A DNA stretch of 64,000 bases, taken from Catenulispora sp. EB89 (GTDB lineage Bacteria > Actinomycetota > Actinomycetes > Streptomycetales > Catenulisporaceae). The stretch spans positions 434,001 through 498,000 of the forward strand of contig NZ_JBGCCU010000003.1 of the NCBI RefSeq assembly GCF_041261445.1. Reading direction: 5' to 3'. Each line of letters starts with the position of its first letter. The first letter of the stretch is position 1. The position numbers were made by a program, and so were the translations under genes. The notes below the pieces were generated by a model. The model worked only from the letters and a program-made list of their open reading frames with translations, made no database searches and had not been told where the DNA came from. Positions 1 through 7,831 of the stretch are shown one piece after another.

Positions 1-521
1 TGCCACGAGTCCTCCTTGGAATGGACAGGTTTCTGACCACGTATAAAGCGGTTGACTTCTTGTCGAGTACGGAACGTGCCCGAACCGGTGCCTTCCGTGC
101 GAAAGCGCACGCCAAGCCCCCCAGGATTCCGTACACCCACCTAGACGTCACGTGGTGCCCCAAGGTTGCTGGAGAAATCGGCCGATCATGGCTTCGTGAC
201 AGTTCCGGTACAAACATGCGAGGTTGGGAACTCTCAAAACAGGTTGAGTACCCCTGAACCGTCCGGTCTCAGGCATCTGACGACGGCCCTGGCGGCGCGA
301 CGCTTCCGGCGCAGCCCCGAGCCTCGCGGTAAGGCCCACCCCGGAACAAGTTCAAGATTCTTCGTCCCCTGGTGTGGACAGCGTTCGGTGAGAGCGCTTT
401 CATGAAGCTTGCGCGCGCAATGGTATAGACCTCGCGGATACCCGGAACCGGCCGTGACTCACACGGCCGGCACCGAACGGGTCCGCGAGTCCTCGTGGTG
501 CGTCAACCCAGGAGAACCCCC
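1..521. other. intergenic region upstream of GH16 gene
   Basis: There is no convincing gene in these 521 bases. Short open frames exist on both strands but lack ribosome sites and protein-like composition. The left part shows no structure I can name. The right part (389-434) contains a cluster of operator-like sequences listed separately, and AGGAG lies at 510-514 just before the ATG at 522. Confidence 0.6.
389..434 (+). promoter_or_regulatory. compound operator region: LacI-type box, palindrome and DasR-like dre site
   Basis: Three elements lie within 46 bp. TGAGAGCGCTTTCA (389-402) is a 14-bp dyad with one mismatched pair, close to the GAGAGCGCTCTC-type operators of actinobacterial LacI-family sugar regulators. 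TTGCGCGCGCAA (409-420) is a perfect palindrome. AATGGTATAGACCTCG (419-434) matches the DasR dre consensus core TGGTCTAGACCA at 10 of 12 positions. TATAGA at 424-429 could be a -10 element, so the dre-like site would cover the promoter. The motifs are seen directly; regulator assignment is inference. Confidence 0.5.
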
Positions 522-1859
522 ATGTCCGCAACCCCACAGCAATCACCGCCCCGCACCGCCCGCAAACGCTTCCGGCGCCTGGCCGCGGTGGCCGCACCGC
601 TCGCCGTCGCGCTTCTGGCGTGGGCCGCCGCGCCCGACGGCGTGGCCCAGGCCTCGGCGCCCCCACCGCCGTCGGGCTGGAACCAGGTCTTCCTCGACGA
701 CTTCAACGGCGGGTCCGGCAGCGGCATCGACGGTCAGTGGATGTACGACACCGGTCCGGGCTCGAACTTCGGCACCGGCGAGATCGAGACGATGACGAAC
801 TCGACCAGCAACGTGCACCTGGACGGCAACGGCAACCTCGACATCACCGCGCTGGGCGGCGGGAGCAACTGGACCTCGGGCCGGGTGCAGACCACCTCGG
901 CCAACGTCGGGGCGCCGGCCGGCGGCAAGCTGATGGTGACCGCCTCGATCCAGCAGCCGACCGGGGGCCTGGGGTACTGGCCCGCGTTCTGGATGCTCGG
1001 GCCGGGCCAGTGGCCGGAGAACGGCGAGATCGACATCATGGAGGACGTCAACGCCCTGTCGGAGGTCGCGGGCACCATCCACTGCGGCACCTACCCCGGC
1101 GGCGTCTGCAACGAGGGCAACGGCATCGGCAGCGGGCTGCGAGCCTGCGGCGGCTGCCAGAGCGGCTTCCACACCTACTCCATGGTGCTGGACCGCACGA
1201 ACACCTCGAACGAGTCGATCACGTTCTACCTCGACGGCAACCAGTACTTCTCGGTGAGCGAGGGACAGGTCGGCGCCTCGACCTGGCAGCAGGCCTACGA
1301 CCACAACCTGTCGATCATCCTCGACCTGGCGATGGGCGGCGGGTTCCCGAACGGGGTCTGCAACTGCACCACGCCGACCGGATCGACCGCCTCCGGCGGC
1401 ACGATGCAGGTCGACTACGTCGCGGCCTACACGACCAACGGCGGCGGCGGCCCGCCGCCGCCCCCGCCGGGCAGCGGCCCGATCTACTCCGGCGTCGGCT
1501 CCAACATCTGCCTGGACGACCAGAACTCGAGCACCGCGAACTACAACCCCGTGCAGATCTACACCTGCAACGGCACCGCGGCGCAGCAGTGGTCCGTGGT
1601 CCAGTCCGGGAGCACGCTGCATGTTCTGGGCAAGTGCCTGGACATCTATGCGGCCGGGACGACCAACGGGACGAAGGTCGATCTCTACGACTGCAACGGC
1701 ACCGGAGCGCAGGTCTTCGAGCCGCAGTCGAACGGATCGCTCTACAACCCGCAGTCCAACAAGTGTCTGGATGTCCCCGGTGCGACCACGCAATCGGGTA
1801 CGCAGGTCCAGATCTACGACTGCAACGGCACCAACGCTCAGAAGTGGACTCTTCCGTAG
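522..1859 (+). CDS. secreted glycoside hydrolase family 16 with C-terminal ricin-type CBM13
   Basis: The product has 445 residues. Residues 1-45 look like an Arg-rich signal peptide with a hydrophobic core (about 20-36). Residues about 52-303 form a GH16 beta-jelly-roll domain with the catalytic signature GEIDIME at 168-174 (E169 nucleophile, D171, E174 acid/base) and the preceding GYWPAFWMLG. A Gly/Pro linker (307-320) leads to a ricin B-type lectin domain (CBM13, about 320-445) with three repeats ending in QQW, AQVF and AQKW. The enzyme probably cleaves beta-1,3 or mixed beta-glucan outside the cell; the exact substrate cannot be read. ATG 522 is preferred over GTG 495 because AGGAG precedes it. 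It resembles the GH16 domain of the fusion protein at 53892-56774. Confidence 0.93.
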   Translation: MSATPQQSPPRTARKRFRRLAAVAAPLAVALLAWAAAPDGVAQASAPPPPSGWNQVFLDDFNGGSGSGIDGQWMYDTGPGSNFGTGEIETMTNSTSNVHLDGNGNLDITALGGGSNWTSGRVQTTSANVGAPAGGKLMVTASIQQPTGGLGYWPAFWMLGPGQWPENGEIDIMEDVNALSEVAGTIHCGTYPGGVCNEGNGIGSGLRACGGCQSGFHTYSMVLDRTNTSNESITFYLDGNQYFSVSEGQVGASTWQQAYDHNLSIILDLAMGGGFPNGVCNCTTPTGSTASGGTMQVDYVAAYTTNGGGGPPPPPPGSGPIYSGVGSNICLDDQNSSTANYNPVQIYTCNGTAAQQWSVVQSGSTLHVLGKCLDIYAAGTTNGTKVDLYDCNGTGAQVFEPQSNGSLYNPQSNKCLDVPGATTQSGTQVQIYDCNGTNAQKWTLP

Positions 1860-1883
1860 CGATCAGCAGTAGCAGGACGCATG

Positions 1884-1915
1884 CGGCCCCGGCACGGATT
1901 TCCGTGCCGGGGCCG
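1884..1915. terminator. bidirectional hairpin terminator
   Basis: A perfect 15-bp stem (CGGCCCCGGCACGGA and its complement) closes on a 2-nt loop, 25 nt after the GH16 stop. It separates this gene from the convergent small hypothetical at 1940-2335. There is no long U-tract, as is usual in high-GC genomes. Confidence 0.8.
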
Positions 1916-1939
1916 TGTGGTTCGCGCGGCCGAGGCGGC

Positions 1940-2335
1940 TCAGCGCTTCGGCCGAACTCCGCGCGCGCCGGGTCCGGGTTCCGGTCTGGGTTTCGGTCCG
2001 AACTCCGGTCCGGGTTTCGATCCGGGCGCCGGTCTGGGTTCTGGTCCGGGCTCCGGCGGCGTCGGGTAGGCGGCGCGGCTGAGGATGGCCGCCGGCTCGT
2101 AGGCGAACAGGCCCCACATCGCCGCGACCGTCGGGTGCGCCGGGTCGGCCTGGTAGGACAGCCAGCAGGCCCAGCGGCCGCGGTGGGTGAACCAGCACTG
2201 GATGTGGCCGGGGAGCCAGCGGCCGTCGACGCGGACCCAGATCGTGCTCTCCCGCGGCTCGACGCGCCGGGCGTCGCGGGGCGGGCGCGGCAGCCGGCGG
2301 GCGTCGCGCCAGGGACCCCCGGGGACGCCGCTCAA
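1940..2335 (-). CDS. hypothetical protein with proline-rich repeat tail
   Basis: The product has 131 residues and I do not recognise a named family. The middle (about 30-95) looks like a small folded domain rich in Trp and aromatic residues (WVRVDGRWLPGHIQCWFTHRGRW in register with DPAHP and LFAYEPAAI). The last 35 residues are repeats of [EPKR]PGPE/RP encoded by imperfect tandem repeats at about 1965-2055. The start overlaps the stop of the upstream 72-residue frame by 4 nt, so the two are probably translationally coupled. Confidence 0.6.
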   Translation of the reverse strand: MSGVPGGPWRDARRLPRPPRDARRVEPRESTIWVRVDGRWLPGHIQCWFTHRGRWACWLSYQADPAHPTVAAMWGLFAYEPAAILSRAAYPTPPEPGPEPRPAPGSKPGPEFGPKPRPEPGPGARGVRPKR

Positions 2336-2550
2336 CTCGGGTAGACGCGCAGCCGGCCGGCACCGTCGGCCTCCACACGCAGCCGCACGCGCCCCAGCGC
2401 GAGCTGGATGCGGGCGGCGGTCTCCGGGCCGGACAGGCCCTCGATGACGACGACGGAGCGTCGGCCGTCGATGTGCACGGCGGCGGGGAAGCCTCCGAGG
2501 CGGTCGACCTCGGAGGCGACGGCGCGGGCCAAGGGGATGAGCGGTTCCAC
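2332..2550 (-). CDS. small hypothetical protein
   Basis: The 72-residue product begins MEPLIPLARAVASEV and ends GRLRVYPS. It looks like a compact alpha/beta protein with no signal peptide or membrane segment. It overlaps the downstream gene by 4 nt, which supports a two-gene unit. Function is unknown; the coding assignment rests on codon composition and the overlap. Confidence 0.55.
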   Translation of the reverse strand: MEPLIPLARAVASEVDRLGGFPAAVHIDGRRSVVVIEGLSGPETAARIQLALGRVRLRVEADGAGRLRVYPS

Positions 2551-2581
2551 GGCTGGGATCCTACTCGAACAAATTTTCGCA

Positions 2582-3043
2582 TCAAGAGGCGGCCGGTCGC
2601 GGCTCCAGAATGAAGACGGGGATCACGCGGTCGGTTTTCTCCTGGTACTCGGCGTACGCCGGATACGCGGCGACCGCGCGCGCCCACCACTCGGCCTTCT
2701 CCTCGCCGGTGACTTCGCGGGCCGTCATCGCCAGGCGCGCGGCGCCGTCCTGGAGCTCGACATGCGGGTCGGCGGCGACGTTGAAGTACCACACCGGGTG
2801 CTGCGGGAAGCCGCCTTTCGAAGCCACGGCCGCGTAGCGCCCTTCGTACTCCACGCGCATCAGCGGGATCTTGCGGATCTTGCCGGTTTTGGCGCCGCGC
2901 GTGGTGAGGACGACGATCGGCAGGCCGGTGTCCCAGAGCGTCCCTCCCTGTGTGCCGTCCGAACTCTCGTAGAGCTCGACCTGTTCGCGGACCCACTGCG
3001 CCGGACTCGGCTCGTACTCGCCTTCAAGAGGCATCGCGGTCAT
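2582..3043 (-). CDS. nitroreductase/quinone reductase family deazaflavin-dependent protein (Ddn-like)
   Basis: The 153-residue product matches the actinobacterial F420H2-dependent quinone reductase family (DUF385/Ddn-type split beta-barrel). Typical family elements are visible: [19 protein letters not shown] (about 46-64), a phosphate-binding GAKTGKIRK segment, then [19 protein letters not shown] (about 75-93) and the C-terminal YQEKTDR-IPVFIL. Such enzymes reduce quinones or nitro compounds using coenzyme F420. It is transcribed alone, and ATG 3043 is used; MP at residue 4 is an alternative. Family assignment is firm; the substrate is unknown. Confidence 0.88.
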   Translation of the reverse strand: MTAMPLEGEYEPSPAQWVREQVELYESSDGTQGGTLWDTGLPIVVLTTRGAKTGKIRKIPLMRVEYEGRYAAVASKGGFPQHPVWYFNVAADPHVELQDGAARLAMTAREVTGEEKAEWWARAVAAYPAYAEYQEKTDRVIPVFILEPRPAAS

Positions 3044-3156
3044 CCCGTCGTCGTGTGCGGATTGTGCTCGCGGTCCTCCGAGTCCTTACCCCTCCATCGG
3101 TTCACGCCATCGAGCTTGTGCCGACATCGCCGCACTGAGTGTGGAATGCTGGCCCG

Positions 3157-3591
3157 ATGCCGTCGATCAAGCATTTCCAGGTCACCTTCGACTGCGCCGA
3201 GCCGCAGCGTGTCGCGCAATTCTGGTGCGAGGTACTGGGGTACGTCCTCCCGCCGGCTCCGGAGGGCTTCGCCACGCTGGCCGAGTACGAGCTCACGCTG
3301 CCGCCGGAGGAGCGCGGTACGTGGGCCGCGTGCGTCGACCCCTCGGGAGCGGGTCCGCGCCTGTACTTCCAGCGCGTGCCGGAGGGCAAGGTCGTCAAGA
3401 ACCGGGTGCATCTCGACGTGCGGACCGTGACCGGGCTCGTCGGCGCGGAGCGGGTCGCCGTGCTCGAGGCCGAGTGCGAGCGGCTGATCGCGCTCGGGGC
3501 GTCGAAGGTGCATCTGCTGCCCGCCGATGAGGAGAACGAGTCGTGCATGGTGATGCAGGACGTTGAGGGCAACGAGTTCTGCCTCGACTGA
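3157..3591 (+). CDS. VOC/glyoxalase-like domain protein
   Basis: The 144-residue product begins MPSIKHFQVTFDCAEPQRVAQFWCEVLGY, a hallmark of actinobacterial glyoxalase-like (VOC superfamily) proteins, and ends with EGNEFCLD. The fold has two beta-alpha-beta-beta-beta modules and often binds metal or small ligands; no specific reaction can be assigned. ATG 3157 is chosen over GTG 3139 because the alignment-like start fits the family. No ribosome site is visible, so leaderless translation is possible. Confidence 0.88.
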   Translation: MPSIKHFQVTFDCAEPQRVAQFWCEVLGYVLPPAPEGFATLAEYELTLPPEERGTWAACVDPSGAGPRLYFQRVPEGKVVKNRVHLDVRTVTGLVGAERVAVLEAECERLIALGASKVHLLPADEENESCMVMQDVEGNEFCLD

Positions 3592-3633
3592 GGCCGGCGG
3601 CGGAGTCGGAAGGCTCATCATCATCGAGGTGGC

Positions 3634-4116
3634 GTGGTGAAGCAGAGCGCGGGCATCCTGCTGTACAAGATCGAGGACGGCGAGCTGCGGGTGCTGCTCG
3701 TCCATCCCGGCGGGCCGCTGTTCACGAAGCGTGACGCGGGCTGGTGGTCGATTCCCAAGGGCGAGTACACCGACGACGAGGACGCGTTGGCGGCGGCCGT
3801 GCGCGAGCTGCGCGAGGAGACCGGCGCGGAGATCGACGCGGCGCGGGAGCGCCTGGTGGACCTCGGGTCGGTGCGGCAGAAGAGCGGGAAGGTGGTCACC
3901 GCGTGGGGCGTCGAGGCGGATTTCGACGTGACGACGTTGGTGAGCAACCTGTTCGAGCTCGAGTGGCCGCCTCGGTCGGGGGTGCGGCGGGAGTACCCGG
4001 AGGTGGATCGCGGGGAGTGGTTCGGGGTGGAGGCCGCGCGGGAGAAGGTCAACAGCGCGCAGGCTGCTTTCGTCGATCGGTTGGTGGCGTGGCTCGCGGA
4101 GAACTCAGAGCATTGA
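3634..4116 (+). CDS. Nudix hydrolase
   Basis: The 160-residue product contains a complete Nudix box, GX5EX7REUXEEXGU, at residues 43-65 (G43, E49, R57-E58, E61-E62, G64). Family members hydrolyse nucleoside diphosphates linked to other moieties using Mg2+. The start is GTG 3634 or the next GTG 3637; GAGGTGG lies just upstream. The stop codon is inside an 8-bp tandem duplication (CATTGAGG at 4111-4126). Confidence 0.92.
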   Translation: MVKQSAGILLYKIEDGELRVLLVHPGGPLFTKRDAGWWSIPKGEYTDDEDALAAAVRELREETGAEIDAARERLVDLGSVRQKSGKVVTAWGVEADFDVTTLVSNLFELEWPPRSGVRREYPEVDRGEWFGVEAAREKVNSAQAAFVDRLVAWLAENSEH

Positions 4117-4200
4117 GGCATTGAGGCATTGCGCCGGCCTGTTCGGCGACTGAAACCGGCCGGTCTCGGCCGGTCTCGGCCGGCTGGTCCCAGCAGCTAG
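4111..4200. repeat. short tandem duplications between convergent Nudix and P450 genes
   Basis: CATTGAGG occurs twice in tandem at 4111-4126 and contains the Nudix stop codon. CGGTCTCGGC occurs twice at 4161-4180 with a partial third copy. GTCCCAGCAGCTAGTCCCAGC at 4187-4207 runs across the P450 stop codon. No conventional terminator hairpin is obvious here. Confidence 0.7.
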
Positions 4201-5546
4201 TCCCAGCGGACCGGCAGATGCTTGAGGCCGTTCTGGAAGTTGGAGGTCAGGCGCACCGGATCGCCGTCGGGACGGATCCGCGGCATCCGGGTCAGGACCT
4301 GGCCGAGCATCGCGCGCATCTGGGTCTTGGCCAGGTGCGCGCCGAGGCAGTAGTGCGGGCCGAAGCCGAAGCTGACGTGGTCGTTCGGGCTGCGGGTGAG
4401 GTCGAGGCGGTCCGGGTCGGGGAAGACGGTCTCGTCGCGGTTCGCGGAGGCGTGGTAGACGACGACCTTGTCCCCGGCCCGGATGGCGCGGCCGCCGAGG
4501 GTGACGTCGCAGGCGGCGGTGCGGCGGAACTGCATCACCGGGGGCCAGTAGCGGAGGAGTTCGTCGACGGCCGCGTCGAGGCGGGCTTCGGGGTCGCGGC
4601 GGAGGTCGGCGAGCTGGTCGGGGTGCTGGAGGAGGGTCAGGAGGGCGCCGGGGATGCCGTTGCGGAGGGTTTCGTTGCCGGCCACCGCGAAGAGGAAGAA
4701 CATGTTTTCGAACTCGGCGTCGGCGAGGCCCTCGGCGAGGAGGCGCGGGACGATCCCGGCGGAGGCGGTCGGGGCGGCCGGGGCGGCCGAATCGGCGGCA
4801 CCGGGAGCGGCGGCAGCGCGGGCGTCAGCATCCGTACTCGCTGCGGCGAGGCCGTGCGCGTACGCGTACATGTCGGCCAGTCCTGTGCGCGAGCGCGGGT
4901 TGAGCGGGCGTCCGTCGGGCCTGGTCATCGTGGCCGGGCGTTGAGCGAGCGCCGCGCGGCCGAGGGGGCTGAGCGCGGCGGCGTCGGCGGTGGTCAGGCC
5001 GGCGTAGTCCGTGTCCTGATAGCCGATCACCCGGTTGGCCCAGTCGTAGAGCAGGCGGCGGTCCTCGTCCGGGACGCCCATGATGCGCGCGAGCGTCCAC
5101 ACCGGGAGGTCGGCGGCGGCCTCGACGAAGTCGGCGCGGCCGGCGGGCAGGGCGGCGTCGACGAGGATCCGGGCCCGCTCGGCGATCGTCTCCTCCAGCG
5201 CCCGGACGGCCCGCGGGGTGAACGCCGCCGCGACGATGCGCCGCAGCCGGGACTGCGCCGGCGGGTCCTGGTTGAGCATCATGGCGCGGACGAAGCCCAG
5301 GTCGTCGGCGGTCTCCGGATCGCGGATCTGGGTGCCGCCGAGGTGCGAGGAGAAGGTCTGCGGATCGCGCAGGACGCGCTTGACGTCGGCGTGCGCGAAC
5401 ACGCCCCAGTAGCCGGGGCCGGCCGGCCAGGCGCCGACGGCCGGCTCCTCGATCCAGCAGACCGGGGTGGTGCGGCGGAGCTCGGCGAAGCGGGCGTAGG
5501 GGACGGCGTCGGTGTAGGTCTGCGGGTGGAAGATCTCGGCCGTCAC
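4197..5546 (-). CDS. cytochrome P450
   Basis: Using numbering from GTG 5564 (455 residues), the I-helix motif is AGNET at 295-299, the K-helix ExxR is ELLR at 335-338, and the haem-binding signature is FGFGPHYCLGAH with Cys406 as axial ligand. The substrate-recognition region and MLNQDPPAQSRLRR resemble the CYP124/125/142 sterol-type P450s, but this is only a resemblance. An Ala-rich insert (about 238-270) lies before the I helix. GTG 5546 (VTAEIFHPQTY) fits typical P450 N-termini better than GTG 5564. No ferredoxin or reductase gene is adjacent. Confidence 0.93.
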   Translation of the reverse strand: MTAEIFHPQTYTDAVPYARFAELRRTTPVCWIEEPAVGAWPAGPGYWGVFAHADVKRVLRDPQTFSSHLGGTQIRDPETADDLGFVRAMMLNQDPPAQSRLRRIVAAAFTPRAVRALEETIAERARILVDAALPAGRADFVEAAADLPVWTLARIMGVPDEDRRLLYDWANRVIGYQDTDYAGLTTADAAALSPLGRAALAQRPATMTRPDGRPLNPRSRTGLADMYAYAHGLAAASTDADARAAAAPGAADSAAPAAPTASAGIVPRLLAEGLADAEFENMFFLFAVAGNETLRNGIPGALLTLLQHPDQLADLRRDPEARLDAAVDELLRYWPPVMQFRRTAACDVTLGGRAIRAGDKVVVYHASANRDETVFPDPDRLDLTRSPNDHVSFGFGPHYCLGAHLAKTQMRAMLGQVLTRMPRIRPDGDPVRLTSNFQNGLKHLPVRWD

Positions 5547-5628
5547 CGTTCCAGCGTGCCGCACCGGCCGGGCGCGGGAAAGGCCGCAGAGGCGAGTCGG
5601 CGGTATCCGGGACGTGGCCGGGATCGGC

Positions 5629-6057
5629 TCACAGCGGCTTGACCCAGCGGGACCACTCGGCCTGGGGCGCGTAGCCGCCGGCCCGCCAGGTGCGGTGCGC
5701 GAGGTCGTTCTCGTCGAGCACCATGGCGTCGGCGCGGGTGCCGCCGAGCGCGCGGAAGCGGGCCTCGGCAGCGTCGACCAGCAGACGGCCGATGCCGGCG
5801 CGGCGGCGGCCGGGGTGCACGGCGAGGCGGTAGAGGTGGCAGCGCCAGCCGTCCCAGCCGGCGACGACGGTGCCGACCAGCTCGCCGGTGGCCGCGTCGA
5901 CGGCGAGGATCAAGGCCTCGGGGTCGCGCGCGACGAGCGCTGAGAGCGCGGCGGCGCTGTCGGCGGGACGGTGCGCGTCCTCGGCGGCGAGCTGCCAGAA
6001 GGCCAGGACGGTGTCGAGGTCGGCGGCGGTGGCGGGGCGGAGTTCGGGGGCCGGCAT
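5629..6057 (-). CDS. GNAT family N-acetyltransferase
   Basis: The 142-residue product starts MPAPELRPATAADLDTV and carries the acetyl-CoA-binding motif A region LYRLAVHPGRRRAGIGRLL with the R/Q-x-x-G-x-G pattern, followed by A-F-x-x-LGG and DAMVLDENDLAHRTWRAGGY. The acceptor is unknown. ATG 6057 is chosen because the longer frame upstream runs into repetitive intergenic DNA. The gene follows the 31-bp minisatellite. Confidence 0.88.
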   Translation of the reverse strand: MPAPELRPATAADLDTVLAFWQLAAEDAHRPADSAAALSALVARDPEALILAVDAATGELVGTVVAGWDGWRCHLYRLAVHPGRRRAGIGRLLVDAAEARFRALGGTRADAMVLDENDLAHRTWRAGGYAPQAEWSRWVKPL

Positions 6058-6198
6058 GGCGATGAGGCTAAGACCGGGTAAGTAGATGTGGGCGCCGCTG
6101 CTCGCGATGCGGGACAACCGGCACCACGCAGAGCCCCGACTCCGTCGGCACCCAAGCACCGGCGCCCAGCCACAACAAGCGCCAGCCTACGACACCGA

Positions 6199-6335
6199 GC
6201 CGCCGGCGCCCAGCCGACACCGATGCCCGGCCGCCGGCGCCCAGCCGACACCGATGCCCGGCCGCCGGCGCCCAGCCGACACCGATGCCCGGCCGTCGGC
6301 GCCGAGCCGACACCGATGCCCGGCCGTCGGCGCCC
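6199..6335. repeat. 31-bp tandem repeat (minisatellite)
   Basis: Four consecutive 31-bp units start at 6199, 6230, 6261 and 6292, with a partial fifth to about 6335. Units 1-3 are identical; unit 4 differs at a few positions. The phase is marked by CCGACACCGATGCCCG. A decayed partial unit (GGCGCCCAGCC...) precedes them near 6162. The array lies between the phosphatase stop and the GNAT start. Confidence 0.92.
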
Positions 6336-6337
6336 GC

Positions 6338-7183
6338 CTACTCGTCGTCGCCGATCACCGGCTCCAGCAGCGTGCCGGCGTTGTGCTCCAGCAGGCGCCA
6401 TCCGCGGCGGGCCTCGCCGAGGACGGACCAGCAGCAGTTCGACAGCCCGCCGAGCGCGCCCCACAGCTCCTCGGGCAGGCCGAGCATGCGGCCGAGGGCC
6501 ACGCGGGCCGCGCCGCCGTGGGTGGCGACGACCAGGGTGCCGCCCGGCGGGACCTTCTCCAGGCCGCGGAGGATGGCGGGCACCACGCGGTCGGCGACCT
6601 CGGTCTCCAGTTCGCCGCCGCCCCGGCGGATCGGTTCGCCGCGGCGGAACGACTCGAACTCCTCGGGGTAGCGGGCGATGATCTCGTCGTCGTCGAGGCC
6701 CTGCCAGCGGCCCGCGTAGGTTTCCCGGAGGCCTTCGTCCAGGCTGACCGGGAGGTCCGTGAGGTGTGCCAGGCTCTCGGCGGTGCGCGTCGCCCGGATC
6801 AGGTCGGAGGCGACGATCACGCTCGGCCCGAGGCCGGCCAGGACCCGGGCGGCGCGCTCGGCCTGGGCCAGGCCCACCTCGTCCAGGGGGATGTCGGTCT
6901 GGCCCTGGAAGCGGCGCTCCACGTTCCAGGCCGTGCGGCCGTGGCGCCACAGGACGATCTGCCGGGCGCCGTTCACCCGCGCGGCGCGGTCCGCGCCGGA
7001 CGGCGCGGTCTCGGTCGGCTCGTTGTCGCGCGCGGCGGACGCCGACATGGCCGCCTGCGCGGCCTGGGCCGCCGCGGAGGTGGCGGCGGCGAGCGCGGCG
7101 GTGCTGGCGTTGGCGTCGGCGATCGGTGCGGCCGGAGCCGGCGCCACAGCGCCGGTCCCTATGCCGTCCTGGTCCGTGCTCAC
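6338..7183 (-). CDS. histidine phosphatase family protein (phosphoglycerate mutase-like)
   Basis: The 281-residue product has an Ala-rich extension of about 75 residues before the phosphatase domain. The catalytic RHG motif is LWRHGRTAWN (about 78-87) and the second histidine lies in VVATHGGAARVALG near the C-terminus. Residues SDLIRATRTAE match the phosphate-pocket segment. The start GTG overlaps the rsfS stop by 4 nt, so the two are coupled. Similar genes follow rsfS in other actinobacteria. The substrate is probably a phosphosugar or phosphoglycerate ester, but this is not determined. Confidence 0.9.
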   Translation of the reverse strand: MSTDQDGIGTGAVAPAPAAPIADANASTAALAAATSAAAQAAQAAMSASAARDNEPTETAPSGADRAARVNGARQIVLWRHGRTAWNVERRFQGQTDIPLDEVGLAQAERAARVLAGLGPSVIVASDLIRATRTAESLAHLTDLPVSLDEGLRETYAGRWQGLDDDEIIARYPEEFESFRRGEPIRRGGGELETEVADRVVPAILRGLEKVPPGGTLVVATHGGAARVALGRMLGLPEELWGALGGLSNCCWSVLGEARRGWRLLEHNAGTLLEPVIGDDE

Positions 7184-7731
7184 GCGCCCAACCCGGCGGC
7201 TGGTCGGTCTTCCTCCGCGACCTCGGCGTCGTCGGCGAACTCGTCCGCGTCGTCGAACTCGTCGTCGAGCTCGTCGGCATCGACGTCGGCATCGACGTCG
7301 GCATCGGCGACGTCAGCGACGTCCTCGACGGTCCCCACAGCCCCGGCGGGCCGCTCGCTCCGGCCGTTCGTCACCGACTCCGGCAGCTCGATCAGCGGGC
7401 AGTCCTTCCACAGCCGCTCGAGGGAGTAGTACGTCCGCTCCTCGGCGTGCTGCACGTGCACCACGATGTCGATGTAGTCCAGCAGGACCCAGCGGCCCTC
7501 CTGCTCACCCTCGCGCCGCGCGGGCTTGGCGCCGATCTCCAGCAGCCGCTCCTCGATGCCGTCGACGATCGCGCGCACCTGGCGGTCGCTGTTGGCGGAG
7601 GCCAGGACGAAGGCGTCGGTGATCACGAAGACGTCGCTCACGTCGTACGCGACGATGTCGTCGGCCACTTTGTCGGACGCCGCCTGGGCCGCCGCGATGG
7701 CGAGCTCCCGGGCGCGGTCGGTTGCGGTCAT
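7180..7731 (-). CDS. rsfS: ribosome silencing factor RsfS
   Basis: Residues 1-115 are a typical RsfS/Iojap domain (DIVAYDVSDVFVITDAFVLASANSDRQVRAIVDGIE, then WVLLDYIDIVVHVQHAEERTYYSLERLWKDCP). The factor binds ribosomal protein L14 and blocks subunit joining during starvation. Residues 125-183 form an acidic tail with DVDAD repeats that is absent from the short family members. It sits downstream of nadD and the LCP gene, the conserved actinobacterial context, and overlaps the phosphatase gene by 4 nt. Confidence 0.95.
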   Translation of the reverse strand: MTATDRARELAIAAAQAASDKVADDIVAYDVSDVFVITDAFVLASANSDRQVRAIVDGIEERLLEIGAKPARREGEQEGRWVLLDYIDIVVHVQHAEERTYYSLERLWKDCPLIELPESVTNGRSERPAGAVGTVEDVADVADADVDADVDADELDDEFDDADEFADDAEVAEEDRPAAGLGA

Positions 7732-7831
7732 GAAGTCTTCCGTTCGTGGACACTTGCTGGGCGATTACCAGGATCTCATGCCCAGCCGGTCGGCCCGTCG
7801 GGTTTAGGCCGCCGGGACGCGGCCACAGCCC

